NCBI GenBank assembly: GCA_035041965.1
Contig: JAPYMA010003037.1
Location: forward strand, 110,616 to 174,615
Origin: Anisakis pegreffii
Lineage: Eukaryota; Nematoda; Chromadorea; Rhabditida; Anisakidae
Length of the DNA stretch: 64,000 bases
Direction of reading: 5' to 3'
In this document: one piece after another, positions 38,801-50,434 of the stretch
Numbering within the stretch: the stretch's first letter is position 1
Layout: every line of letters starts with the position of its first letter
Notes under the pieces: model-generated
Told to the model about the DNA's origin: nothing
Database searches by the model: none
The model's input: only the letters and a program-made list of their open reading frames with translations
Position numbers and translations under genes: made by a program

Positions 38801-41800
38801 CGTAACAGACAGCCACATGGCACATGTAAAAACTCGTAAGTAGGTAAGGGAACATATTGCCCCAGGTATGTCAGCCATACGGATAGCGATTTTTTAAACT
38901 GAAGCATGCACGCCTCATTATCAGCCAAAACCGAGCAAAATGGGCAGGCTCCGATACCGTGCAGCTGTCAAATGAGTTCACTTCCGCTTCATCGAGAAAT
39001 ACGATTCAGTCTTGTTGACGAGGTCGCTCTTAATTCGCGAGTAAAGTTCCATCATGACATGATGATAAAAACAGCTGATTCAGTATCAAAATAATGTACC
39101 TATGTCCAATAAGCACAGAACGAATTGGAGGAAATTTAACTGAAGCAATTACTTTTAGAGGACGAATCACCATCGACGTCCACATTCTTACCGGACCCGA
39201 GCAGTGTCATAATGATACCCGTTTGGGAATTAACACCAACTGCAGTAACCAGCATGCGACCACTTCCTTCCATTGCGTATGTTCCTGAAATATTTTTTCC
39301 GACTCTAAGCTTTAGCCAGGAATTCCTTCATAAAAACTGTACTGCTGGCTGCCAGAGTTTTGCTCTCCGAATGATCAGCACATTATTTGAAAGATTTCTC
39401 AAGATAAACTTCGGTAATGTTTGACCAGCTACAATGGACTGCTGACAAGGGAGTGTTATTAGAGATGAATATATTCCGTAAGTGTTGTAAATCATCTGGT
39501 TTCCGAACAAACAGGAGTGGAATTTCTTAGAATCATTCACTGTAACTACTTTCAATCGTTAGCTGGATATAGAGGCGCACATACCTGAAAGGAGAACGGG
39601 ATCGGAGTCTACATTTTTCGAAATGAGGTCTGATTCGCCGGTCAAGGACGACTCGTCGATCTTCAGATCGTTACTTTGAAGCAGAATTCCATCCGCTGGT
39701 AGCAGGTCGCCTACAATGAACAACTGTTATCGGAACTGGAGGAATGTTGTTGATAAAGTAATCGGTGAGGCTTGAGAGGTTCAAAAAGCTGTGAGTATGA
39801 GCGTAAATAGCTCAGAAATTTCTTCTTCGCTCGGAACGATTAACGAACCAAGTCTTTTTTTCTCACTATCAAATATCTTCTTGTTGAATGAAACGTCAAC
39901 TGAATACGAGGGAATATGCTGAAATTCACCGCAACATTCAAAGCGGAAAACGAATAGCATAAATCTGCAATACCATATTTGACACGAGCAACGTCACCAA
40001 CAACCAAATCGTTCACAGGCACTTCGATTGCTTCGCCATCTCGAATTACCGAATATTTGTGACCAGTTTCAATTGTGGCTTGTAAACCTGAATTTGAAAT
40101 AGTGTGTAGAATAGGCTGCACATACCGCGCTACTCAAGCCTATGCGATGTAAAATAAAATCACAAATGTTTAATGATGATGATTCTGGTGCTAACTTCGA
40201 AACTGTCGTTCTTTCGAGAAATCATTGATAGCTGTGACGAGAACAACGACAACAACACAGATTAGAATTGCCACTCCCTCGATCCATGCTGAACCATGAT
40301 CTTCGTTCGCCGATGTCGGTTCGTCGACTGCAGATGAGTCTTTTACAATTGATTCGTCTTAATCCAGGTGGTGAAACATATTCAAAAAATTCCCTCGTGC
40401 TCAGTTACAATGCGGTATGGCCTATTCCAGGTGCTCTTTACTCATATTTGTTCCAAAAAGGAACCTTGCTTTTAGGGAAATAAGGGATATTGAATTTGCA
40501 GATCTTATCATAAGATAAATGATTGATTCTTCAGGTCCATGCATGACCCAGTGCAGATTCATTCTGGCCTACGATGAAATTAATACGTTTACACCGCAGC
40601 AAGTATTCACAGATTAAGTCAAAGAACAAATCAAATTTATGAGAGCACTTACTCCGAAATGTTGAATTTGAAAGTGCAATCAAGCCCTCTAGCGTATGGT
40701 TCGCGTTAGCGCTACTGAGAATGTTGGTCGCATTCTGCTGTCCTTGAACAACCTGGCCGGGCTCATAGAACGAGAGACCCAATGAAATGAAACCAGCTAC
40801 CAAAAGAATTACCAAGGTCGGGTCCTGTAAAGCAAAAGGTTATTCACGATATGGAGAAGTCATTGTGCATTCGGGATAGAACATGAGGAAGCAGTTGATG
40901 CTAAATCTTTTTCAACTCGAAGTGATCAGAAATCACAATAATCGGTATACTTCAAGGATCCAATTTCTGATTTGACCACATCGATTTATGGATCGCAATG
41001 GAGAAAACGAATTTCTACGACTATGAAACTGCCAGCTTTTTTGAGCAAAACCGACCTTGCAGGCATCAAAAATGAGATGGAAGAATGATTTTGATTTTGC
41101 GGCTGGAATAGTATTTGAACCAAATTTTGCGCGACGTTTCGTAAGCTGTTGAAGATCATTCGGAAGACCATATAGTGGATCGACTTTCAACATTCTACAC
41201 AATTCTTCAGCACCACCATATTCAGCGTTCAGCTGAAATACAATTATTGGATTCAAAACTATCTTCGGTCGCAGTGAGTTGATGGACTGGTTAGTGGAAT
41301 AGATTCCGATTATTCGCCACTTTCAGTTTATATTGTGCTTACATAACATTAGCCTTTATCAAATGAGCTTTGATCAGTGAAACATGATAAGTTGGTATTT
41401 GTTGATTGTTTGGTGAAAAGAATTTCTGATGACTTTGATGACATCATGGTCGCTGGTCGCTGTGAATATTACCAACAATGCGAGAAAAGTTGATTGAAGC
41501 ATTCGGTACCTTGTCGACGGCCTCAGTTCCGCGAGCTTCCATGAGAGTCCGCAATTGTTGCAACGTACATCCATATTCTTTGCCATTTTCCGCTTCATCT
41601 TCCGTCGTCACCTGATTCAAAGCAGTACCAGCAAGTTTCTGGAAATTCTTTTTATCTGATCAAGTCTTAATCATAATTTGAGCTACATGGGACGTTCAGA
41701 AAAGGCGCACGCAACATTCTGTTGGATTCTTTTTAAGAAACCTTTTTTCACAACAACTTTTTTTTCACCAAACGAAATGTGGCTTTCGTTCATTGTTACT

Positions 41801-42016
41801 AATAATTCGATTTCACTATTAAATCCGTGCAGCCAACGTTTTCTTCACGTCCAAGTAGGTCTACATCGATTCGTTGATTGCGAAGAGAACCGATGGCGGC
41901 ATACAAACCTCAATCGGTGACCCTCGTTTTGTGTCGTGAGCGACGGAGCGAGCGGCTCCGTCGTTGCTCTCACCAGACTGTTGTCCTTTTTGGTTCACAT
42001 TGAAGCTATTGTGCAT
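32877..42016 (-). CDS. mca: Plasma-membrane Ca2+-transporting P-type ATPase (PMCA)
   Basis: Exports cytosolic Ca2+ across the plasma membrane using ATP. Twenty-four exons: 41909-42016, 41510-41611, 41056-41232, 40653-40824, 40196-40327, 39974-40087, 39585-39710, 39192-39284, 38542-38724, 38050-38255, 37760-37892, 37485-37624, 37088-37198, 36683-36976, 36329-36418, 36080-36255, 35729-35869, 35529-35604, 34939-35344, 34515-34669, 34154-34318, 33474-33653, 33208-33346, 32877-33085. These give 1,275 residues with continuous phase, close to metazoan PMCAs. Landmarks: [13 protein letters not shown] near 48; TGES near 292; a Ser-rich loop then [12 protein letters not shown] (343-403); PEGLPLAV in TM4; phosphorylation Asp in CSDKTGTLT near 497; [31 protein letters not shown] near 840; [17 protein letters not shown]; calmodulin-binding-like [14 protein letters not shown] from 1161. 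The start codon was chosen as the first in-frame ATG after a TTTTCAG acceptor at 42109-42110. Which nematode mca paralogue it is cannot be told here. Confidence 0.96.
33947..33976. repeat. Short perfect inverted repeat in an ATPase intron
   Basis: TATCGACTGAA at 33947-33957 and its exact complement TTCAGTCGATA at 33966-33976, with an 8-nt loop, in the intron between the exons 34154-34318 and 33474-33653. Confidence 0.8.
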
Positions 42017-42108
42017 TCCACGGGGTCCACAAGTTTCCGATGAGCCCGGCCGCAGCTTGAACAGATTCTCTTGTCGGGCTTTGTTCGATAGGGTTTCTGC
42101 CAACTTGG

Positions 42109-42118
42109 CTGAAAATTT
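42109..42118 (-). promoter_or_regulatory. Probable trans-splice acceptor for the ATPase mRNA
   Basis: On the minus strand AAAATTTTCAG lies 92 nt before the chosen ATG (42014-42016), and the frame stays open from the acceptor. An upstream coding exon joined by cis-splicing cannot be excluded; a separate ATG at 42181-42183 is in another frame. Confidence 0.4.
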
Positions 42119-43225
42119 TCCTCACTGAGAAGGTGCTGCTGATTGTTTTCTGGACAAATCAAAGAATTACACTGCTGGCCCATAGCTGGTAAAACATCAT
42201 ATCAATACTCTGAGAAGACCAAGACGTCTGAGAAGCATACACCTTCATAATCTTCACCTTTACGACCTTCATAATTTGCTCAAATGCGCTCAAACTTTCA
42301 AACCTTGCAACTTATCGTGACAGACCAAACGATTGCAAAAGAAACACATGAGTCTGAATATGGTGATGAAACTACAATACATTTTCAAAATCCCCTTTGA
42401 TATCTTTTTTAGAAAAGTTCCTGAACTAACTACTTGATAGAAATCTGTCAAAGTCAAGCAAGAAAACCGCCAACTACTAAACTAATCGATAGCGGACACT
42501 AATCGCTTTTCTTAAATGCAGTCGAGATTAATCGTAATTGGAACAATCACAGAAAGAGCGAATGTGAAAGCTTTTCGAATGCGGAATGAATAATGTTATT
42601 CAGTGTGCTTCGAGAGTGTTATTAGTTTATTCGATACGATTTATCAAATGTTATAACGCATTCACATGATCACCAATCACTTGCCACCATCGCTATTATG
42701 CAAATTCTTAATCCGCATATGTGCACAAACATATGCATGTACATACTTAATACCACACCTGTGTGCACTCGAGTTTTCCCGATGAGTCCGACAGTAACTT
42801 GGAGTGTGTTATGGAAAGCGTATTTGCTTGAATCTATGCTACAAGCATAGAATATCACATCAATGTAGCTCTGCGCTATGTTCTAAAGCTAATTCAGGTA
42901 CATGGAAAAATTCATCTATTTTTATTGTGCATTAATACGCTCATAGCACATTCTAGGAACAATTCTATTGCGATTTGCCATTGTCGAACTGTGTTAGAGA
43001 AGTGGTGTTTTCACGATTAACATCGCTAATCAAACCGCGATAAAACACTTCCGATGAGTGGAGTGATTGAAATATTTCGCTATCGCGCTGTGCCAGAGCA
43101 AAAAAAGTGTATAGCTGTGTTTGATAAATAAAAGTGCTTACAGAGGTGAGACAAGACAGGCGATAGCTACCAAAACGGCTGTTTGAGAGGGGACTCAACG
43201 CTCAATCGAAATTATACAGTGATGC

Positions 43226-43372
43226 TTCTGTTCCGGACTTTTGACAGTTTGTTCTATATCTGTTCTATATCACACATCAGCTGTTCTGTTCCGCTGTATT
43301 CTTCGTGTCCTATTCTCAAGGACTTTATGTCGTATTCCTTGAAACAGAACAGGAATAGAACAGTTCGACTGG
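43226..43372. repeat. Second GGAACAG-rich element
   Basis: Contains CTGTTCTGTTCC and GGAATAGAACAGTTCG blocks, both also present in the element at 8377-8500, with inverted GAACAG motifs at the two ends. Degenerate relative to the first copy. Confidence 0.5.
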
Positions 43373-43623
43373 ATTAGAAACCACTAACATTAGAAAATCG
43401 ATCATTCAGAGTCAACGAGGTGTTCAGAGCCAATTGACCAATAAGAGAGACATAATCAACGCATGGTGCATAATGCCGGTAAGGTGATGACAAGATTATC
43501 TCGATGACACAATAGTTAACCTACATGATATCTTATCGTTCCGATTGATCATTATATTCTGTCAAATCAGTGACAAACTCTGGCGAGTCACAGCAACCTT
43601 AACCATGGCTCAGTAATACTAAA

Positions 43624-43649
43624 ATGCTGGAACTTTTTAGTTCCAGCAT
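43624..43649. repeat. Small perfect palindrome
   Basis: ATGCTGGAAC, six-base loop TTTTTA, then the exact complement GTTCCAGCAT. A further half copy, TCGCTGGAACG, follows. Confidence 0.8.
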
Positions 43650-45660
43650 ACATCGCTGGAACGTCGTGATTTCTGTTTTCTATTATGAAACCTCGCGTGC
43701 AACAGACAAGTTTCTTGAAAAACGAGATTTGCTTCAAGCGAACAATTATTTAAAAAAAACACATCTACGTAAGCGCCCATTCGTTCGGTTGAAACTCATT
43801 TAAAACCGTTTAGTGTCATTTGTTCAGTTGATTTCATACATCCATATTAGATCAGTTTAGTTGCATTCATCTGATCGTAAAAATGATGTGAACATGATAA
43901 TGAAACGAAGCAAAAACGTAATCAAAGAACTTACATTTTAGTGGGGCAAGCGAAATGAGTTGTTCAACTCAATTGTTTACAACGCTTCGTCAACTTATAT
44001 AGTTGCATAGATAACGTTATCAGTTTGAGTCATTGTCCATTAATCACATGCTCAACTATGTTTGTTGTAAACAACGCTATCGATTTCATCATGTCAAAAA
44101 TTTTCTTTCATTTGTACGATTGACAAAAACTGAATAAAATTGCAACCAGTTTCATGCCCTAATGCCATTCATACGTATTTTACATACTGTTCGCATGATA
44201 ACACAATTCTACTCCATCGAATTTGCTGATCGTAAGACAATCCAGAGATCAATTGAGAATCCTGAGCTCATTACGAAATGCAATAAACTCGCTTGAAAAA
44301 AAAAAGTTGTTTGATTCTCTCGTAAGGCGGTTCACACTCTATCTGTTATCGATAGTGCTTACTAAATCGGAATTTTTTGAGTTCTGACGAACAAAATTAA
44401 TGTTACGGACACGTCTTTAAACATTCTTGGAAACAAATCGAGATTTTCTAGTAGCCGTCAAGTTCATGCGCTCTTATCTCTTGTCGTAAATTTCATGAGC
44501 TTGCTTGGAGTTCAATCTCCTTCTCATGCGATACATTGAATTACCAATGTTTTCTGTATTTGTTTTAGGAAACACCGAATAAATTCATAGTCTGGCTGAG
44601 CAAGGTTAACAGTCACGCTGAAGAGCACATTTGGGAGAGTTTGAAATTGTAAGAATTTTAAGAATTTTAAAATTTTAAGGGACAGCGTGCAAAATGGCTT
44701 CTTTTATGCGATCGCAATAGGTTAACTGATCTAAAACAATCCGAAGAATTCATTCTGTTGCTTTCGGAGAGCAAAATTCAAAAGTAAAAAGACATTTCGA
44801 AAACATTCTACTATGCAGATATATTTTTCAGGAACGCATTTTCATCTGCTCGCTTGCTCAGTAAGATTCGTGGACGAGCCAGACTATTTCGTAGTTTGTT
44901 GAGAATGACGGTTTCGCTTTACTTATTGTTAGGTTGCAGGGCGTTACATTCGAATTCGACGAAACAGCTGAAGTGAAAATGTCCATCATTGGATGATACA
45001 ATTGCTTGAACGGTATTAACCTATCCGAATTCTATTCGTCCTTGCAGTTTTGCTGTTGCAGTTGTTATTTTTGTTCTCCAAAAATGCAATCAAAGTTTCC
45101 TTTAGGAGAAAAACCGGATTTCGATTGTGTATCGTGAATGTCAGTCTAAGTTTATAAGTTGACTCTTGCAAGTATTTGTAACGTTTTACGGTTGTGCTCA
45201 CTGCCCCCCTACCAGGTTTATGCCACTTTGATAATTATTCGCTGATTCCTCGTTAAGAATTCTAATTGTGCAATCGTTCGTGTATTTAAAGAAAAGTCGT
45301 TTCACTTCAATATTCATTCATAACAATTACACTTGCAGATTCATTCACAATCGTAAATCACTCATTCCAAGCAACGTTCCGCTTCATCATCTCTCACTGT
45401 TCAAATTCTGTATATGACTGAAGGTGAGAGGCCTCTAGATGTTGTCGCACTCTACTGAATGACTCTAGATATTGTCAGCTCAGTGCTATTAAAATGAGCA
45501 GGCTTGCTGTTTAGTTTGCTTGAACGGTGCAGAAATACTGAATAGTTTTGCCGAATGCATCCTCAACTAACTAATCAACTCTGTGAATGAATTATCCATA
45601 TCTTGTTCGTGATATGTTTGCTAAATGCGCCGCGCCAACTGTTTCATTCGTAACAGCTCT

Positions 45661-45669
45661 GATTTTCAG
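45661..45669 (+). promoter_or_regulatory. Probable spliced-leader acceptor of the collagen gene
   Basis: GATTTTCAG lies one base before the ATG at 45671. The open frame upstream (from 45587) lacks collagen features, so the acceptor is taken as the mRNA start. Confidence 0.6.
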
Positions 45670-45670
45670 G

Positions 45671-48600
45671 ATGAAGTCTGGTGCAGTTTTAAATATTGCA
45701 TCGGCGGCAAGTGGTGCGATTGTGCTAGTTTCGTTGATAATTGTCGCGGGTATCATCAACGACTTGAATCGCTTTTACGATAATGTTCTTGATGATATCG
45801 ACGACTTCAAGGTAGATTTTATGTGTTCAGCGAGATTTGTTATCAGTTCGTTGCTCAGCTCATTTCAGCGCACCACAACAATTCAATCATTGCCATGTTG
45901 AAACGTTCTTTCACCTCTTATGCAAACCAATCCATCAAAGAGATGCAAAAAATCCATTACAGCTTTTTTTAGTTCGTTTCGTAAAATGTCAGTGTTGAAC
46001 TTCAACTCTGTCGATCAACTTGAAACAGTAAACTAATCTTACTGACACGAAAATTATTATACGCACATACATCTGAGTCTGCTTTGAAGCACAGAAATGA
46101 AAATGTCGATTTTCGATGATAGGCGAGACTTAATCAGTCAAATTTCTTCAATTAATTGCGAGATAGATTATATGGGAGATAGGAGATGGGAGGTGTGAGG
46201 GAGATGCACTACAGATTATGTGAAACACTTAGAAGAATTTGAGCTGTTTTTTCTGTGTTGACCTATTAGATCGCACCAACCGGTTTCACACGTTTGAATG
46301 AGTATTATCTTAATCGGTTCATGGCGTTTTTCGATTGGACTCAATAAAAACAAGGATAATTTCGAACTGGAACCGTGAAATATGTTCAGTGCCATTCGCA
46401 CACAAAAATAGGAAGTCAAATATTTGAATAGTGCTGTGGAAAACGACCTTCGAATGAACAAGAATTACTCATTTATTCGTAGTAACTGCCACGTTTTCCA
46501 CTATAACTCCGACATCATGGTGTGTTACAATACGTGAATGTTGATCTGTATTTGGATGATTGATGAACATATTTGTGTGGCAAAGTGCACAATAGATGAG
46601 CATAAAACTGAGCATAAAAATATTCAAATATTTAGTTCAAATTCACCAGAATATATTGAATTGAAAAGCGCTCATTAAATATATTGGTCTAAGAAATAAG
46701 CAGAAATCCACATTGAATTGAAGCCCATAATCATTATGATGATTGTGAATAATTTGCTTACGAGTGTCCATACTCGGTTGATCTTATCAATAGGTGCTAA
46801 CGTGCTTAAACTCGAGCATAATTTCAATTAAAAATAAGCAGAAATCCACAAAAGAGCTTACGGGAAGCGAAAGCTTTTAATGCAACGGTTTGAGGAGCTG
46901 TGATGAGTTATTGTCTTCCTCATCTGGCTAATATGTCATCCCTTCTGTGAAATAATTTTTTCATTTTGGATAAATTTTTACGAGGTATCAGTCGGCGGAA
47001 CATATTGAAGTTGTGGCCGATCAAGTGAATATGCCTGAAAATTTCTCACGATTTTGTGGTCCTATTCTAATCGGTGATCTGAACAATCAGTTTGAATTTC
47101 TCACGAGTGCATGTTGAATATATTTCCATTGAGAAATGACATTCATTAGAATTGTTCGCTGAAGCTGAAAAAGCTTTTTATCGAACGCGGAACCGAAAAT
47201 AAATTCAACACAACAAGTTCACTGAAATGATAACTTATGTTGGTCGTTTCGAAGTTATTTTATGGCACAATTTCAAAGGGTCCATGATTAAGTTAACATC
47301 ATGCATATAGAAGAAAGGGAGAGCACAAGCATAAACTCTAAAGTGTAACCTGTGGATTGACACTCTCTCCAGAAAGAACTATCATATTTATTTGAAATTC
47401 TGTCTATCGAATTTGATAATGTGCTGAATTTGAGACAATTGCAAATGATGCATGGGAACGAATAATGAGTGTTCAGCGTTCACGCGAACAAGATGAACGA
47501 CGACATACTCCAATTACAAATATTCTCATTGGACGAACAAAGAGAGGAGCATCTTGTGGTATGGCATAATTTCAAGAATTTCTTGCCAGTCAGTCCTTTG
47601 GAGTCTAGTTGTCAATCGCGTTCGATCGCTTGAACTGTATTTCCAGTGTAGTGACCGATCGCTTCAGTTCATCTAGCCCAGTGGTTCTCATAGGGGTGAA
47701 ATTACCCATTTTAGGTAATTTGGAGGTGTCAAGGGGTAATGGAGGGGGTCGGAAAAGTAGTATTTCATTCAGTTGTTATTTTATTGTAGAACGCCATTGT
47801 GATGATCGTTTTAACTCGGACATGTAGATGGGGTTAGCTAATGGCAACAGTCTTCTCCTATTTTCTGACTATCAGTAGCTCATCCGGGCCTAACGAGGTT
47901 TTCATTCGTTTTAACAGGGTTTTCATTCTTTTCCGTGCTGTTGTGGTCGCTCTCATAGCTTTTATCACCAGAAGTGTTCTCTTTTTCTAATTTCTCATTC
48001 ATTTCACACAACAATTAAAGTCAAATTCTCATTCTATCAAATACACTCTATTATTGATTATTTGACTGTCGAACGTTGTTGAGCAATTCAATTCGATGGT
48101 TGTGTTGTTGTTTCGGCTATCAACACTCGTCAACGCATTCAGTAAATAGTATATGCTACAGAATAAGAAATTGATTGGAACTGGAAAGTGAAATGAGACG
48201 AAGTGAATGAGAAAAACTTATCAAGAGAATGATATTTGCATACAATAGCTATGAGAGTGAGTACAACACTTCTGAAAAGAATGAGAATCCATGTAAAACA
48301 TTTTGAAGTGAACGTGTCACGGAAAATAGCTTTTCATACAATCATAATCCATTGCAGTAATGAGTAACACAACGGTCTAGGGCACAAATTCCTTTCACGC
48401 CGCTGAGGATTTTCCGGAATGGTTTTCCGTTCGTTCCTCAAGCTAGACGTAGAAGTAGTAAGTGGTAATGGAGCACCCGAACGTGAGAACCACTAATTTG
48501 CTCACCCATGGCCAACGTGAATGCCACTGAATAGGCTTTCATTAACTGAGATATAAAAATCACTTTCAGGTTGTCAGCATCATCACAAAACTTGCCCGCC

Positions 48601-50434
48601 TGGTCCACCCGGACCACCAGGAGATCAAGGTGAACCTGGAGGTTGGTGATTGAACTGTATCATCGCTGAACTGTAGCACATGCCATTGCATTGCGACAAT
48701 ATCCTTTTCACAGTAAATGAGTTCATCTCGTGAGAATAACGATTCGGAGGCATGAATTCGTTTTGGTTTGATTCTAATGCCTTTCGCCAAATTGTATGAA
48801 GCTCAGTTGCATAACTATTCTATGATAGTAGCTAGATTATAAAAGAGGACTGTATACTTTGGCGTTGATAGAGAAGAGTCCCCATGCTTTATTGAAGACC
48901 GCCGTAATGCCACTTAAAGATTGACATTTCGCACGTGACTATAATTTTAATGGAGTGAATTGGAAATTGTACGCATAAACTTCCTCCAAAGCTCGCTGCT
49001 TTGTGATTATAACGATCAAAGTAATACTTACGAAGACTTCTATACTTATGGATATTTTGTATGCGCTTTTATGGAGCAAATCTTTCCATTCTCTCTCGGT
49101 TTGATTTTTGGAGCACAATTGGAGAACATGCGCTTCGCAAATCAAAATCGCAGCAACAGCTTATGAATGTTTGTTTTAGTCGCTGGTTTTTCGAAAGTAT
49201 TGCTTTCGTTGTCAAAAGACTGATCGTGTCAGATTTATTAGGTTTTTCATCATCAGTTATAGAGCGAAACTTGATGAGCATGTTGGATTCGAGTGGATCT
49301 TTACAGTGACAGATATTGCAATTGATATAGAAATCGAAAATGCACACGCCTGCCCGTCTGGTACTTTCAGAACCCGGACCGGTAGGACGCGATGGCCAAC
49401 CAGGATTGGATGCACTGCCTGTGCCAGTGTTTGACTATCGTAAGAGTGGCTGCATTCGTTGTGAACCAGGACCGCCCGGTCCACAAGGACCATCTGGGCC
49501 AGTTGGACCGCCGGGGACCATCGGACGTCCCGGACCCCCTGGACAAAATGGTGGGCAGGGTGGAATTTCGGGACCACCTGGACCACCTGGCGAAAGCGGA
49601 CCCAGAGGCGTGTAAATTTGATGATTTAGTCAGAAAAATCTTCCAAACAATCATTGTTACAATGGAGTGATGCGCAAATTGTGCAAGTGTTCATTGACTC
49701 GATGTCATCATCTGGCTAAGCTTCAAAGTCACAAGCTGTGTGATTCGAACGATCACTTTGCAGGTCCCGATGGTCCAGTAGGTCCACCAGGACATCCCGG
49801 AGCAAATGCGATGTTGTCGTCAAGCCAGCGTGGCCCCAAGGGTCCACCAGGACCTCCAGGACCGGTTGGCCGACAAGGAATTCCTGGAGTGGCTGGTTTC
49901 CCGGGCTACCCAGGCGCACAAGGTGCTCCAGGGATGCCAGGACGCCAAGGCGCTACTGGACCACCAGGTCCTGCCGGCCCTGTAAGTTCCACTATAAGCG
50001 TTTCTATCAAAGTTGTTTTTATGAGGATGCTTACTCGAAACACACAAATCATGCTGCTGATCCAGAAAATACTCAATCCGTTCAAACTATTCACAATTCG
50101 TTTGAACGTAACAAATGCAAATTTTTCGTGCATCGTGTAATCCAGTGATAAGTAGCTGATGTGTAACGTCAACTGATCTCAGCCTGGAATGGCTGGCCGC
50201 ATTGGTGAAGATGGCAACTATTGTTCGTGCCCACCGAGAGTGACGCATATCGAGCACGCAATAGCGTTTGCGCCATCACTCGATGATGCATCGTTGTATG
50301 GCGACCGCGGTGCTGCTGTGCCACAACAACGAGTCGCACCCTCAATGATAGACCGGTCGCTGAGACGGAGACAGGCGCTGGTGAAACGACGTAAATCAAG
50401 AGGCAATTACGCGAACGTTCAAACACAAGGATAA
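45671..50434 (+). CDS. Cuticle collagen
   Basis: Structural collagen of the nematode cuticle. Exons: 45671-45811, 46992-47024 (tentative), 47477-47558, 48570-48641, 49371-49607, 49764-49981, 50183-50434, giving 344 residues. The N-terminus has the conserved nematode collagen domain: a hydrophobic anchor ([17 protein letters not shown]) and [17 protein letters not shown] subtilisin/furin-type site follows (GRTKRGASC). Then come short Cys-flanked Gly-X-Y blocks: [27 protein letters not shown] to a Cys pair (GCIRCEPG) and further GPPGPPG; a longer block to GPPGPAG; and the closing [12 protein letters not shown] motif before a non-collagenous basic tail. Gly-X-Y register is kept across every later junction. 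The intron at 49608-49763 starts with GC rather than GT. The tiny second exon ([11 protein letters not shown]) fits by phase and position only. AATAAA lies at 50576-50581. Confidence 0.92.

Larger units (their letters stand above)
42119..45655. other. Intergenic between divergent ATPase and collagen genes
   Basis: 3.5 kb holding the promoter regions of two divergent genes. Contains the GGAACAG-rich block at 43226-43372 and a small perfect palindrome at 43624-43649. No gene recognised. Confidence 0.5.

Noticed and set aside
49367..49654. Minus-strand open frames opposite the collagen exons
   Set aside because: The Gly-X-Y codon bias opens the reverse frames; the plus-strand collagen explains the region.
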